From Cryptomeria japonica (lineage: Eukaryota > Streptophyta > Pinopsida > Cupressales > Cupressaceae), in assembly GCF_030272615.1 (NCBI RefSeq), contig NC_081415.1:509675373-509739372 (forward strand): 64,000 nucleotides of DNA, read 5' to 3'. Every line of letters starts with the position of its first letter. Position 1 is the first letter of the stretch. Of this stretch, positions 33,062 through 44,188 are shown piece after piece. Made by a program: the position numbers and the translations under genes. Below the pieces are notes generated by a model, which was not told the origin of the DNA, ran no database searches, and saw nothing but the letters and a program-made list of their open reading frames with translations.

Positions 33062-34000
33062 CTACTCATCCAGAGGCTGCGCGGCCGCCGTTGATGTTGC
33101 TCCCATGTTAGTCTCTCCATGTTGCCCACTCGGGTCACTACTGCCAGACTCAGACTCTGTTACCGATGCTGAAATCACTACCTTCCTCTTCCGTTTCGTG
33201 CCAGAGTGGATATCTCCGCTTGGCGCCATGGTGTCCAGGTGCATCCAATAAAATATGGGGGGCTGTCCAGGGTGTACGCGACCTTGTGGTGCCAAGTACT
33301 GGTCCTGGTCCGGTGAGCCCCAAAGGCGTACTGCATCCAGAAAGAACCCGATAGCGTGGTAGGGCATGTAGAAAGTCCTATGCTGGAGAGTCATGAATTC
33401 CTCCATTCTGTCCGCTAATACAGATGCCCAGTCATATACTATACTGTTATGGATGCCATTCACGAGCACCATCTGTGCCATGGCAATATTTGAAGCTCGA
33501 CTTGCTCCCGTCAACCAGCTCCTCACGACATCCACCGGTGACCGCCATATTGCTTCTGTTAAAAACGACTTCTTCCGACCGCGACTCTTGCTTGCGTGCT
33601 GAAGGCTAGCAAGTTCTACTTGTGTGAGGTTGTCGCGACACATCAGTTTCAGAAGTTTATCTTTGAAGTCGGGGGCTATTTTCTGTGCCTTATCCACTTT
33701 CTTTCCGTGCATCCCCGGAATATCGAAAACTTTGGTAAATTCGGTCGAAGCAAAGGATACTGTAAGCTGTTGGTGGTCGTAATCAAACACTGATTGCCGC
33801 CTGTGCGAGTCGTAAGTACCAATCATGGCGCACAACACCACCTCGAAGACCCTGATGCAAAAAATTGGCATTTGGATGGCCCACTGTACCTGTGCAAGTC
33901 GCAGTTGCGTCTTCAGAGGGTCATCATTCGGGGTCTCATTCCACCATCTCCTGCAATTTGTGCCAGTCAAACCCTCAAAAGTAATTGTGTCTATGGTCAC
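33062..34000 (-). CDS. Gypsy-A extra ORF-X, conserved uncharacterised protein (312 aa)
   Basis: It opens MTIDTITFEGLTGTNCRRWW, then QMPIFCIRVFEVVL and VSFASTEFTKVFDIPG. A second conserved block is RSWLTGASRASNIAMAQMVL, VYDWASVLADRMEEF and HRTFYMPYHAIGFFLDAVRL, before a basic-acidic tail (TKRKRKVV, ESESGSSD). Gypsy-B has a clear homologue at 45271-44189 with the same block order, so it is an ancestral part of this lineage. The layout vaguely recalls the plant-mobile or putative-transposon domains found beside plant retroelements, but I cannot confirm that. It lies between integrase and the PPT and is uninterrupted here. Confidence 0.7.
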   Translation of the reverse strand: MTIDTITFEGLTGTNCRRWWNETPNDDPLKTQLRLAQVQWAIQMPIFCIRVFEVVLCAMIGTYDSHRRQSVFDYDHQQLTVSFASTEFTKVFDIPGMHGKKVDKAQKIAPDFKDKLLKLMCRDNLTQVELASLQHASKSRGRKKSFLTEAIWRSPVDVVRSWLTGASRASNIAMAQMVLVNGIHNSIVYDWASVLADRMEEFMTLQHRTFYMPYHAIGFFLDAVRLWGSPDQDQYLAPQGRVHPGQPPIFYWMHLDTMAPSGDIHSGTKRKRKVVISASVTESESGSSDPSGQHGETNMGATSTAAAQPLDE

Positions 34001-34390
34001 GTCACTCTTTGCTGGAGTCTGCTACACTTGGGAGCGTACCTTCTTCCCTTTCTTTTGGTTGGTGTCAGCCATGCCGCCTCTTACCTTTCCACCCGAAGGC
34101 AGAATCCGGACGACACCCTTGTTCCTTGAGGTTGACGGCACTGCACTAGGTAACTGCCATAACCGCTTTTGCCAATTTTTCGCACTGGCGTCCATTAAAT
34201 AATGCTTCCTTTGTCGTTTGTGACCTCTTTTTGTAAAAAAAATTTAGGGTTAAAATAATAAACACGTGCCTCTTTCTCCTTCCCCGAAATGCTGTAGTCA
34301 TACGGTGTAACTGTACGGTAATGCTGTGTCGTTGCCGTACCATTACTATTCTGCTTCCTTGCGTGGTTCCCTGCCATGCTGGGCCCGGCT

Positions 34391-34602
34391 GCGTGTTGCT
34401 TTATGCTGGTGCGGACTTGTGCGGGAGTTGCGTGCTGCGTGTTGCTTTATGCTGGTGCGGACTTGTGCGGGAGTTGCGTGTTGTTTTATGCCGGTGCGGA
34501 CTTGTGCGGGAGTTGCATGTTGTTTTATGCCGGTGCGGACTTGTGCGGGAGCTGCGTGTTGTTTTATGCCGGTGCGGACTTGTGCGGGGGCTTTATACTG
34601 TG
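34391..34602 (+). repeat. Five-unit tandem repeat between Gypsy-A integrase and ORF-X
   Basis: Units of 39-46 bp with the core GGTGCGGACTTGTGCGGG and an intervening TTG(C/T)TTTATGC. The last unit is degenerate. Flanking sequence on both sides contains TACGGT/CGTACC words. Confidence 0.85.
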
Positions 34603-35112
34603 GTGGTCTTCATGCTTGTGTGGGTCTCCACCGCACGGTGGTCCCACAGATTGGTGGTTCCACCGCATGGTGGCCCCATCATCGTGCTTTTCTTTTCTTT
34701 TTTTTTTTGTTCTCATACAGTTGGTCATCCTACGGACCTATATGACCTTTTTTTTCGTATGGTCAGGCATCGTACGGACCTGTACGACCCCTTTTTTTAA
34801 ATTTTTTTTGTCAAACATCTTGATGGGAGGGTCCACGTTCCCTCCATTCGTGGTAAACCTTTAATTTCGACCCATTGACGGCGTCTGGTATCTCCTTCCC
34901 GTCGAGCGTCCACAACTTGATCGCCCCATTGGCATTGACCTCGCGTACCTTGAAGGGCCCTAGTCATCGCACTTTAAATTTTCCGAGTTTGATTTCATTC
35001 CTCTTATTGAATTTCAGCACTAGCTGCCCAGGAGTAAACTTCATTCGCCTAAGATGCTTGTCGTGCCAGACCTTCCGTCTTTGCTAGGCTGCCTCTATGG
35101 CCCATGGTGCCA

Positions 35113-36452
35113 TCATTCTTTTTTTGTCCAACTTAAAGCATACAGTCTCTCCCTCAGGCTCTCCATATCCCCGAGTCTGTTATCTACTGCAATGCGAAGG
35201 CTTGGCACCATGAATTCCACTGGCACCACAGCTTCTTGCCCGTACATGAGTTGGAACGGAGTCTGGCCTGTGGTCACCTTGTAGGTTGTATGGTAGGCCC
35301 ACAAGACCGAAGGTCTTCCCAGTCTTCTCCCTCGACACCGCACGACTTGTATATCACGCTTACAATAATCTTGTTGGTAGGCTCGGCCTGCCCACTGGCC
35401 CGCGGGTAATAGGGGCTAGATAGAGAATGGAAAATCTTGAATTCTGTAGTAAGGAGTTTAATTATGTGGTTTACAAAATGTCCACCTCTTTCGCTTGTCA
35501 ACTGCATAGGGATCCCATACCGTGTAATAATTTGCTCGTAGATGAATCTTGCTCTACTTACGGCCGAGTTGTCCGGTAGGGCTCGTGCTTCAACCCACTT
35601 GGTTAAATACTCAGTAGCTACCACAATGTAGTGACACATCCGAGCGCGACTCACCTTGAGCAGGCTGATAAAATCCAGCCCCCAGCGTTCGAATAATTCT
35701 TGAGCATGCAAAGGGTTGAGGGGCATGAAATCCCTTTTCAGCGGCCTCCACGCTCTCTGGCAGGTATCACATCCTACTACCCATTCTCTCGCATCTTTAT
35801 ACAATGTGGGCCACCAGAGGCCTGCTAGCAATACCTTCCTTGCCGTAGTGTCCGGTGCCATATGGCCTCCTGGGAGCCCCTCATGTGCTTCCCTCAAAAT
35901 GCTTGGCACCTCTTCCTCCATCACACACCGACGTAACACCTTGTCAGGCCCCATTTTATACAATAACCCATTAACCAGCTGGAATGTGTGGCTTCTCAAC
36001 ACAAGCTTTCTTCGCTCTCTCGGAGGCAAGCCTTGGGGGAACACAGAGGTGGAGAGATATTCCCCGATGGCAGTATACCATGGTGGTAGTATTGCGATCT
36101 TGAATAGGTGGGCGTCTGGAAAGTCATCATTTACCCCTTCTGGCGCCTCTCCGGACTTGATCTGGGACAATTGGTCAGCAATGACATGGCTTTTGTCTGG
36201 CCGTACAATTATTGTGAACGTAAACTCTTGCAGCAAGAGTAGCCATCGACTAATCCTTCCCTGAATTATCGGTTTGTTGACCAAGTAAATGAGGGCTTGA
36301 TGGTCCACGTAAAATGTGAACGGTGTCGCCAACAAATAGTGTCTGAATTTTTGTACCGCATAGATCATCCCCAATGCCTCCCGTTTTGTTGTGGTGTAAT
36401 TTTTCTCCGCTTTGGATAACAGTCTACTGGCAAAATAGACGGGATGATCCAA
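35113..36452 (-). pseudogene. Gypsy-A Pol: RNase H and integrase
   Basis: RNase H: HPVYFASRLLSKAEKNYTT, EALGMIYAVQKFRHYL and FYVDHQALIYLV. The integrase zinc domain (H2C2) is HEGLPGGHMAPDTTARKVL with CDTCQRA. The core has WGLDFISLL (first Asp), LTSERGGHFVNHI (second acid, Glu where Asp is expected) and [14 protein letters not shown] (Glu). The frame shifts near 35340 and continues to 35113 with [20 protein letters not shown]. Cleavage of RNA in hybrids and cDNA integration are the ancestral roles; the altered Asp and the shift make it inactive. Confidence 0.9.
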
Positions 36453-36511
36453 CCCGTGATCTCCCAGTTAGGCTAGTGTGGCACTGATCGCAAAGTTTGA
36501 AGCGTCCACAT

Positions 36512-37627
36512 TTACATGGAACTCCCTGTCCCAGTTGGGGTAAGCGAGGATGGGAGCAGCGACCAGCCTCGTCTTAAATTCCTCAAATGCTTCACTCTCC
36601 GGTGTCCCCTAGGTGTACGGCTCTCCACTATTACCTGTATTTCATCTGGGTCCTTCTTCAGACCTGCTTTGCATACAATGTGCCTAAGCAATTTGCCTTG
36701 TGGTACCATAAATCGACATCTTTTTGGATTAAGGGCCAGCCTTGCCCTTCAGCATCTCTCCAAGCACTCTCTGAGCGCTACCAAATGCGTATTGTGCGCG
36801 CTATAGATGAACCAATCGTCGAGGAAGGCTTTAAAATTCCGTATTGACATCTTGTTGAATATGTGTAGTATAATTCGGTGGAATGTTGCAGGTGCATTGC
36901 ATCGGCCGAATGGCATCCGGTTGTATGCATAGACACCATCTTTGACCACGAAGGTGGTCTTTAGTTTATCTTCCTTGGCGATTGAGATCTGGTTACATCC
37001 AGAAAATCCATCAAAAAACGAGTACATCTCATGGCCGGCCACCTCCTCTAGTATGCTATCCATAAACGGGATTGGGAAGGGGTCTTTAATCGCAACTGCG
37101 CTGAGACACCGAAAGTCCACACAAATCCCTAGCTGGTTAGCTTCCTTCTTTAGTGAAATGACTATGGGTGACACCCATTTGCTTGTCTGTACTTTAAAAA
37201 TGATACCAGCCTCCAGCATTTTTTCGATCTCATTGTTCACCCGCGCTGCATAGTTGTGGTTCATCCTGTACGGTCTCTTTCGTATAGGGCGGGCTCCCGG
37301 TACCAACGGGGTGCAGTGCACGCATAGTTCGGGAGGTACCCCCTTCAAGTCTTTATACGTCCATGCGAAGACGTCTTTAAACTCTAGGAATATTTTGAAG
37401 GCCGCTGTCTTCAGCACGGGATTCCAGTCATCCTCGACTAATATGTTCCGTGGGTCCTCCTCCTTTCCCAGGTTTGTTGCCTTTAGCTTGGACTCTTCAA
37501 ATTGAATTGGCTTGTCTTTCTCGAACTGATGCGTAGGTGCCTCGTCAACTCGGGCTTCCCCCTCCTTATATTCTCTGTATTCCGAAGGGAAGACCTCCGG
37601 ATCGGTGGGCTCCTCTATCTGCAACAT
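36512..37627 (-). pseudogene. Gypsy-A Pol: reverse transcriptase
   Basis: RT blocks in order: PYRMNHNYAARVNNEIEKML, WVSPIVISLKKEANQLGICV, FFDGFSGCNQISIAKEDK, MPFGRCNAPATF and the catalytic AFLDDWFIYS, which keeps the DD pair. An upstream linker (EYREYKEGEARVDEAPTHQF) joins it to protease. The frame shifts at about 36745; the rest (VPQGKLLRHIVCKAGLKKD) follows to 36512. It copies element RNA to cDNA in the ancestral state. Confidence 0.9.
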
Positions 37628-38669
37628 GTTGCAGTGAAAAAGTTCTTAGTCCTCCATTTGCCAATGGAATAGCCCATTGAGTGAGCATACCTCATCTTCA
37701 GAACATCCCTCCAATTCGAGCACCCCGTCACTGTTCGGCTCCATCGCGTTCTTGCCCTTTCTTTCGTCGAGACCCCCTTCCCCTTTATTAGAGTGCTCTG
37801 AGTCCGTGTCGGAAGAGGCGAGCTCTTCGCCGACATCTTGGGTTCGTAGGTCAAAGGTATATTTCTGCCCTCCCTTCTCCATGCAAAGTGTATTTTCTGG
37901 TAGTACCAATTGTCACTTGCTGGGCCATCAATATGCCGAGTGGCTTGATGCCGTTTTGGCCAGCTCGTACCAGATTAAATGTGGATGGCCACAGGGTGGG
38001 TTTCCCCAGCCTCTTCCATGTCTCATCTGGTAGTACATTCACCCTAGCACATCCGCCCACAATGGTGTCCTTTAGAATGGTTCCAAGGATGCCCATTTCT
38101 ACCACAGCTGGGTGTCTACCACTGTTCAAGGTTAGTAACATCGGGTCAGTCGAAGAGCTGGCAGGAACCTCCACCCGTGGTGCACTCGAAGGTACGTGTG
38201 CGGTGCTTAGCACATTGCCGAGGATGGCAGTCCTCAAATGTGGCATGGAATCTAGGTGGTCTTTTACCTTTAACGATACCTCCATCTGTAAGACTTGCCC
38301 AATAATATTCTTTTCCGCTTTCAGGCGGGTTGAGGGACTCATCGGCTCTGTGTTCTTCCATCCCTCTGCCGCCATCTCCCGTTCAATGTCGGCCTTCGCC
38401 TCCCGCAGTCTCTCCTTCTCTGTGCGGGGGTCGAGATACGTTGCCTTCTTCGCTTGCGCGTGAGTGATCGGCAACCCTTCGCCCATCTTCTCAATATTGA
38501 GGAGATTGACCCCTTGTTTAGGGCATTTTGTGTCATTGTGATCCCCGGGGCCGCACCATCTACATAGGCTCTGAGGGGTTTCAGTATTCTGGCACTCTCG
38601 AGCGAAGTGCCTCCATTGGTTGCAGGCCCGACATTGGATTATTGGCCGCCCCTTAACGTTATATTGCAT
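37615..38669 (-). pseudogene. Gypsy-A Gag C-terminus and protease region
   Basis: It starts with two zinc knuckles, CRACNQWRHFAREC and CRWCGPGDHNDTKC, then a charged linker and the protease-like stretch TIVGGCARVNVLPDETW. The D-S/T-G triad expected there is absent. LWPSTFNLVRAGQNGIKPLG follows. The frame shifts near 37860; its continuation reaches the LFHWQMED motif at about 37650, which also occurs in Gypsy-B and Gypsy-C. Confidence 0.8.
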
Positions 38670-38786
38670 TCTGCTCCAATTGTTGTTGTTGTGGGTGCCT
38701 CTCCCTTCTCTTCGGTTACCTCTGTAACCACCGGATGATGCAGTGGCGTTGGCTTGCGTTTGGGCGGAGCCCGCTGACAGTGAGGG

Positions 38787-40640
38787 TTACTCTTGGGCGA
38801 AGAATACTTGGTTCCCTTTTGTTTTCATGTTGTAGGGGCATTCTTTGACGATGTATCGCAACATCTGGCAAATTTTGCAGAATGCCCTCTTCGGGCAGAT
38901 GCCCTTTGTGTGACGTTCTTCCTTACAATCAATGCACCACACGTGTTCATTTTTGCTCGTGCTTCCTTTCATGTTCTTAAATTCCTTCAATATACGGTGC
39001 ATATCCTTTTGAAGAGCTTGCACCTTCTCACTTGATGATTCGTCACTACTGCTTTCTCTCGAGGACTCCTCTTCTCCAGAGGACTTGTCCTTTTTCTTCC
39101 GTGATGTTTAGTCTTCACTTTCAAAATCCATCGCGCGGTTGTATGCGTCATTGTATGAAGTGGGCGGTACAATTTTCATCTTCCTCCGCAGGGATGACCG
39201 GAAGCCTTCCACGAACCATCTCTTCTTTAGTCCGTCAGCCGGCTGGTTCTCCATCTTCCCCAGTAACTTCTTTAACCGTCGGCTATATGTTCGCACTGTT
39301 TCGTGCTTTCCCTGCTTTGTGATTAATATCTCCACCATGATCTCATTATCATCTAGAAGGAGTCGAAAATCCTTCTCAAAAGCTTTCTGTAGGTTATCCC
39401 ATGTTCCCACCTTTGTTTTATGCACATCAGAGTACCAATCAATGGTTACTCGTCTTAGGGTGGCAGGGATCTGCACCACCCAATCCACTTTGTGAACTAC
39501 CCCGTTGGTTGACCATAATGTCTCACATGTACGACAGTGCTGTATGGGGTCATCGTTGCCATCTCCATTGAATTTAGGCAACTTCTGTTTGCTCGCCATC
39601 GATGGGGGTCATCTTCTTGGAGGTGGCTATGGCTGCGTTTGTGCGCCGATCCCACCGGTGCCGGTGGTGTGTCCTGCGTGGGTGACTGGAGGTACGGTGC
39701 TTTGCCTGCTGTGTGTGGCACCTCCAACCGTATGGTTGTCCTTCCCTTCGTTCTCCCCCGCACCCACTCCTTGCTCCCTCTGGTGATCCTCACTTCATGG
39801 CGTAAGGGATAAGTTTCTAAACTGATCTCGAGTCTCTTTGACTAGATTCCTTCGTAACCTTGTTTCCTCCAGAAACTCTTCGTGGCTCCTCACCCTACGG
39901 TGTTCTGGCGAGGCGTAGAAATTTCCCTCGGCTTCTGCACCCTTCGTGACACCTCCTTGGTTTCCTTCAGGCCACCCTTCGGCAGATCGTCTCTCGGCAA
40001 GATGCCTTAGCCTCCGTCTACGTTCTACTTGCTGTTCTAGAATCAAGACCCTTTGCGCGGCCTCCCACTCGTCCGTTTCTGCTTTTTTATTTCTATCTTT
40101 ATTTAATAGGTTGGGCATTAATTCTCAAACATTTCCATAATTCACAACACATAAACCAGAACATGCCTTTATTAATTCATTTCGTCAATACAACGCGTGT
40201 CAATATTGTGACACCTTTATTTGGATGTAAAATGTTCCTTTGCCTCTATGGGATTCATGGTTCAATTCCTTTCAGGCCTCGTGCCATCCTGCTCCGCTTC
40301 CTGACGGCTGCTTTATTTGTACTGTTGAAGGATTTGATGGCGTCGCTCTTCTTGGGCAATCTCCTCCAGGTGAGCTTGTTGTGCCAGCGATGCCTGTGCA
40401 AGCAACCGGGGAAGGTGGTTCATCAACCGATTTACTGCCGGGCTAATCTCCAGTGCTGTCCACACGGCACTTGGTGGGATTTCTGCCTTCGTGGCCTCTC
40501 GTTGGACGTAGGTCTTGATGGCTACCTGGAGCATAATTGAAAATTCCCTGGTCATAGTGTCTTCTCCGTTGTAGAGCTCTATTTGCGCATCGTCGGCCTC
40601 TGGGTTTTTCTCACCAATGAGTAGGCCCATCATGTCCGTG
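38787..40640 (-). pseudogene. Gypsy-A Gag
   Basis: Pieces from the 5' side: MMGLLIGEKNPEADDAQIEL, then TYVQREATK (about 40640-40313); a charged helical part (40118-39795); the capsid-like core KQKLPKFNGDGNDDPIQHC through RTYSRRLKKLLGKMENQPA and GFRSSLRRKMKIVPPTSYND (39599-39108); then two more zinc-knuckle-like motifs, CIDCKEERHTKGIC and CKICQMLRYIVKEC (His replaced by Tyr; 39023-38787). Gag assembles the cytoplasmic particle and binds RNA. Three or more frame breaks are present. Confidence 0.8.
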
Positions 40641-40671
40641 CGCCATCTGCATCTTCCGTTCCCCAGTATGT

Positions 40672-40689
40672 TTAGGCAACGACACCAAA
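40672..40689 (-). promoter_or_regulatory. Gypsy-A primer-binding site
   Basis: The minus strand after the LTR is TTTGGTGTCGTTGCC. It resembles TGGCGCCGTTGCC, the Asp-tRNA-complementary site used by Athila-type elements, with two C-to-T-type changes. Confidence 0.6.
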
Positions 40690-40962
40690 TGTTTGCCCTC
40701 TCGGGTGAATAACTTAAAGTACACAGATAAAACACGTAATGCAATATAATAATGCCATAGATATCAGATAAAGTATATGAGATGTTATTCCCCCCATAAT
40801 TGTGTGTCACAAGTTACATTTGGAAGTATATAAAGATACCGAGGGGGTGCGAGTGCGAACCGTCGCACCACAATTGCCACCCCGCGGTTGCCACTAACAA
40901 AGACAATTACAACTTACAACTTGATTAACTAGTTTTATTTGTTTACAATATTGCCGCTAACA
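40690..40962 (-). repeat. Gypsy-A 5' LTR (273 bp)
   Basis: Same length and ends as the 3' LTR. Read leftward it ends ...GGGCAAACA next to the PBS. Confidence 0.95.
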
Positions 40963-42181
40963 TGGCCGGTAATGACCAAAATCGATGGTAGGAAGGCACA
41001 AGTAAAGGCATGATAATAGAATTGCCACCTTAAGGAGAACATTTGCATTGACTAGATGTTGTTGACGGAGAACATATGGAAGAAGCCAACTATTGTTCAA
41101 AAGGAGATCATGGGGAAGAATTTGACGAACAACATTGTTGATGGAGCATTGAGAGTCAATGTATCGTTGGAAGATAAATGGAAATGCCATAGTGTGGCAA
41201 CTCTCTAGCCAATGACATAACAATTAGTAGGCATCAACCAACATGGAGTGAAGTCGATGTGGACACTGATGGCACAAAAGGTGATGATCGAGACCCAATA
41301 GTTCTTGCTAAACTTTGTGGTTTTTCCACTGTAGAAGAAAGTGATGGATTGCTTAGGAGAGGATGGCTGATTGCGGGCAGGGCAAATCACAATTGGAAAC
41401 ACAACACCTTCTCAATAGAAAATAATGGATGTACGTCACTGAGTTGGGTAATTAGACGATGAGTGAAGAGATTGCTTACTTGGATTTGGAATCAAAAGGA
41501 GGAGAATTGACAATAGAGGAAGAAAGGTTTGTGGAACCTAAAAACAAAGGAGTTCTCGACCTCCAACATTACTTCGAGGATGGAAAAAAATTGCTTAATG
41601 GACTTTTCCATTGCCAAATGGAAGATGGCGCAATGTTCCAAAACAATTGCAATACGCCGCAAATTGGGGAAATAGAAGTAGAGGATGATCAAGCAACTAC
41701 AAGTGAAACATATCCTCCAGAGTATGGAGAATACAAGGAGGGAGCAGCGAAGTTGGATGATATGTCAACCAATAGCTTTGAGCAGGACAAAATGATCCAA
41801 GACAAGGAGCCTAGAATTAAAAAAGGCAAATTCAATACACGAAGGCAATCCATGGACAATCATGCCTCGTGGCAATTGGGACCTAGTATTGAAGGCAACA
41901 ACATTAAAAATCTTTATGGTTAGAAGGAGTCTTTTACCGTTGATGTTGAAGATGTTGAAAAGGATACCACAAGAACTATGTGTACATAGAATTCCTTTGA
42001 TGCTATTAGCAAAATCCATACAAAGGGACCTTATTGAATGAACAAGAATTGTGTTGTGAAAGTCTAGGAGCGAGAAAAGATGTGGAGGCCGACATAATTT
42101 TTAAAGTTGAAACCAATGAGTAGGTCTCCTTAATAGTATTCTTCCTGAAGAAAGAATCCAATCAAATCCAAATATGTGTGG
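40963..42181 (+). pseudogene. Gypsy-C remnant (right part): protease to start of RT
   Basis: It continues the + strand element split by Gypsy-A: NNIVDGALRVNVSLEDKW (protease-like), GVKSMWTLMAQKV, then the open frame 41459-41923 with NGLFHCQMEDG, PPEYGEYKEGAAKLDD and MSTNSFEQDK (protease-RT linker). Next are degraded RT pieces ending SNQIQICVVFR at 42181. There the Gypsy-B LTR interrupts it. The rest of its RT was not found on the far side in this window. Confidence 0.75.
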
Positions 42182-42526
42182 TGTTTAGACCTTACGGTTA
42201 GGTTGGTAAACTCACGGATAAACAATGATATTCCACACGTACCAACAATTCATATAACAAGAACATTAACATACATTAAAGCATAAATAACAATTACAGA
42301 ACAACTATGGCAGAATAATGATATCTTTATTGGATTCTCAAATTTGCCAGTACAATACCAATCTGCTAAGGTTCCATCCATACCATATATAGACTGAACA
42401 GTTGGCCAAGTTGCCAACCGTCACTAGCTACCAACTACCCCATGGGAACCTCTCGACAACTCATACGTAACAAAACATAAACACCCAAACCAACTAAAAA
42501 CTAACATGTGTTATTGACCCCCAACA
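42182..42526 (-). repeat. Gypsy-B 3' LTR (345 bp)
   Basis: On the + strand it reads TGTTTAGACC...GACCCCCAACA, next to a PPT (minus strand TTTTTTGGGGGGGCTGA, 42527-42543). Confidence 0.8.
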
Positions 42527-42598
42527 TCAGCCCCCCCAAAAAAGTAGTCGTCTTCCAGACGAGTAAGACAACAGGAGCTGGAATAACAAAACAAAAGA

Positions 42599-43227
42599 CT
42601 AGGACTGAGGAGGGGGAGGAGGCGTCCCTGTCGTGGTCGAAGAAGAAGGTTGTCGCCCTGTGTGGAGTTTGAGGTTCTCCATAATCAGCTGCCGCTCCCG
42701 TGCCTTCTTGACCATGTGTGCAGCCTCTAATAGTTTTTTGTCCTTATGCTCCATCTGCAGAGTAAGGTCAGCCACTTGTGTTGCTAACTCCTGTGCCTCG
42801 TTCTCCCGCATGCTGCAATATGCCTCATAAGTGTTCACCTTTGTCTCCAGCTCAATCCTCAAGTTCTTCTCTACTGCGGTTAACCTCGGACGCTTCTCCC
42901 TTCCTTCTCCAATTTTGCTACGTACAAACGCTGGGTCTGTTGCTCTATCTGACTCTGTCGCATCTGTAGGTAGACATTCTGGAACAATCCCTCCATACTA
43001 CGCAAGGTGGCTCGCAAGGTGCCCACTCCCTCCGCCAGTCGCATGTGCATCCACTCCTGTACCATCTTCGACGTACTACTGTCTGGCCAACCCTGCTGCT
43101 CAAAGTGGCGTGCAAACTCCTCCGCACATCCAGAAGCCATGAAATGGAACAACTTCTCAGCGTCAACTGAGTTGCTGACATCCATCTCTCCAGTCAATTG
43201 TGCCATTCCTCGTGCTATATCTGACAT
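42599..43227 (-). pseudogene. Gypsy-B extra ORF-Y, C-terminal coiled-coil part
   Basis: The frame 43227-42880 has GCAEEFARHFEQQGWPD, then LRSMEGLFQNVYLQMRQSQI. After a break, 42862-42599 has LTLQMEHKDKKLLEAAHMVK and ERQLIMENLKLHT, then the tail GTPPPPPQS. It is collinear with 30977-30363 of Gypsy-A and 28144-28740 of Gypsy-D. Confidence 0.75.
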
Positions 43228-43438
43228 CCCTTGTAGCTCCCTAAGGAACTGCTGGAGTGAGCTTGTTGGATCGCTAGGGTCTGGCGAGGTGAGGTGAAGA
43301 CCTTCCGGTGGTCCTTAGGACCTGCTCTCCTCAATTGACATCAATGATCTTCGGGCCATGTCCACCACCTCCAGTTGCTCTCTTGTGCTCCTTTGCAGAC
43401 ATCATCTCATCCTGATTTGTGAAAAGAGTGGTCCTATG

Positions 43439-44188
43439 CTATGTCTGGCTCCGTCCAACTGCTATGGCGTGCGGTGAGGGCGATGTGGGAAGGTAAGGTG
43501 TGAGTGCAAACTGTCCCAGGCACCCGTCTAGAGATGCATCTATATCCTCGTCAGCTAGTGTGTCAAGTACCGCCAACTCCTCCAGACCATCTCCTCCTGC
43601 CATCGGTACATCCCCAAACTCATTTCCCCTTGCTGGTACTGTACTGCTCTGAACTGCTATGGTCCCCTCTGTACTAGTACATGCCGTACCGGTACCTATC
43701 TCTTGTACGACTACTTCCTGCACGACTGTCTTCGTAGCTTCCTCTCGTACAACTACCTCCTGTACTGCTACCTCCGGACTATATTGTACGACCTCCTCTG
43801 CCACCATACGATCCATTATTCCTATGCCACCTAGGTCACTACCCGTACGGTTGGTTGGCCTATTGGTATGCTCTACTGCTAGTACGACTTTTGATTTGAG
43901 TACGGCCAGACTCATCTGCGGTAGCAACACTCGTCGTTGTGCTAGCGGTTCCCCTTCATCAACTCTCCTGAACAACACTCCTACTAGTCTTACGTTGCCT
44001 ATCGGGCTGGCCGCTGTGCGTGCTTTCTGTGGTACCAAGTGCACTGAAGGAGGTAATTTGGGGGTTGTAAATTTCACCCGTGTGCTTTTCCACTGTGCTC
44101 GCAGTACTACATGCCGCTCTTCCTCCTCCCCTTCCTGTTGCTGTGATTCCGCTTCCTGTTCTTCTTCTCCGGTCGTGTGTTGTGCCAT
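43439..44188 (-). CDS. Gypsy-B extra ORF-Y, N-terminal part (249 aa)
   Basis: Its ATG directly follows the stop of ORF-X in the same frame. It opens with a Glu/Gln-rich segment (GEEEQEAESQQQEGEEEE), followed by Val-rich degenerate repeats (EVVVREEATKTVVQEVVVQE) and an acidic end near DEDIDASLDGCLGQFALTPY. The Gypsy-A equivalent has MNAWLSRFKLAPMAP in the matching place. No domain was recognised. Confidence 0.6.
   Translation of the reverse strand: MAQHTTGEEEQEAESQQQEGEEEERHVVLRAQWKSTRVKFTTPKLPPSVHLVPQKARTAASPIGNVRLVGVLFRRVDEGEPLAQRRVLLPQMSLAVLKSKVVLAVEHTNRPTNRTGSDLGGIGIMDRMVAEEVVQYSPEVAVQEVVVREEATKTVVQEVVVQEIGTGTACTSTEGTIAVQSSTVPARGNEFGDVPMAGGDGLEELAVLDTLADEDIDASLDGCLGQFALTPYLPTSPSPHAIAVGRSQT

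Larger units (their letters stand above)
30021..40962 (-). mobile_element. Gypsy-A: Ty3/gypsy (Tat/Athila-like) element with both LTRs
   Basis: A 10.9-kb element read leftward: 5' LTR, PBS, Gag, protease, RT, RNase H, integrase, spacer with tandem repeats, two extra ORFs, PPT, 3' LTR. RT-RNase H before integrase is the gypsy order. No chromodomain is visible, and a long 3' extra-ORF region with a G-run PPT fits Tat/Athila-type lineages. Flanks TGGTC and TGGCC (4/5) mark the target duplication inside Gypsy-C. Frames are broken in several places, and a further solo LTR sits in the 3' ORF. Confidence 0.9.

Noticed and set aside
34321-34864. Cys-rich ORFs of 139-162 codons in three frames
   Set aside because: They are the tandem repeat read in all frames; the open frames result from the repeat composition.
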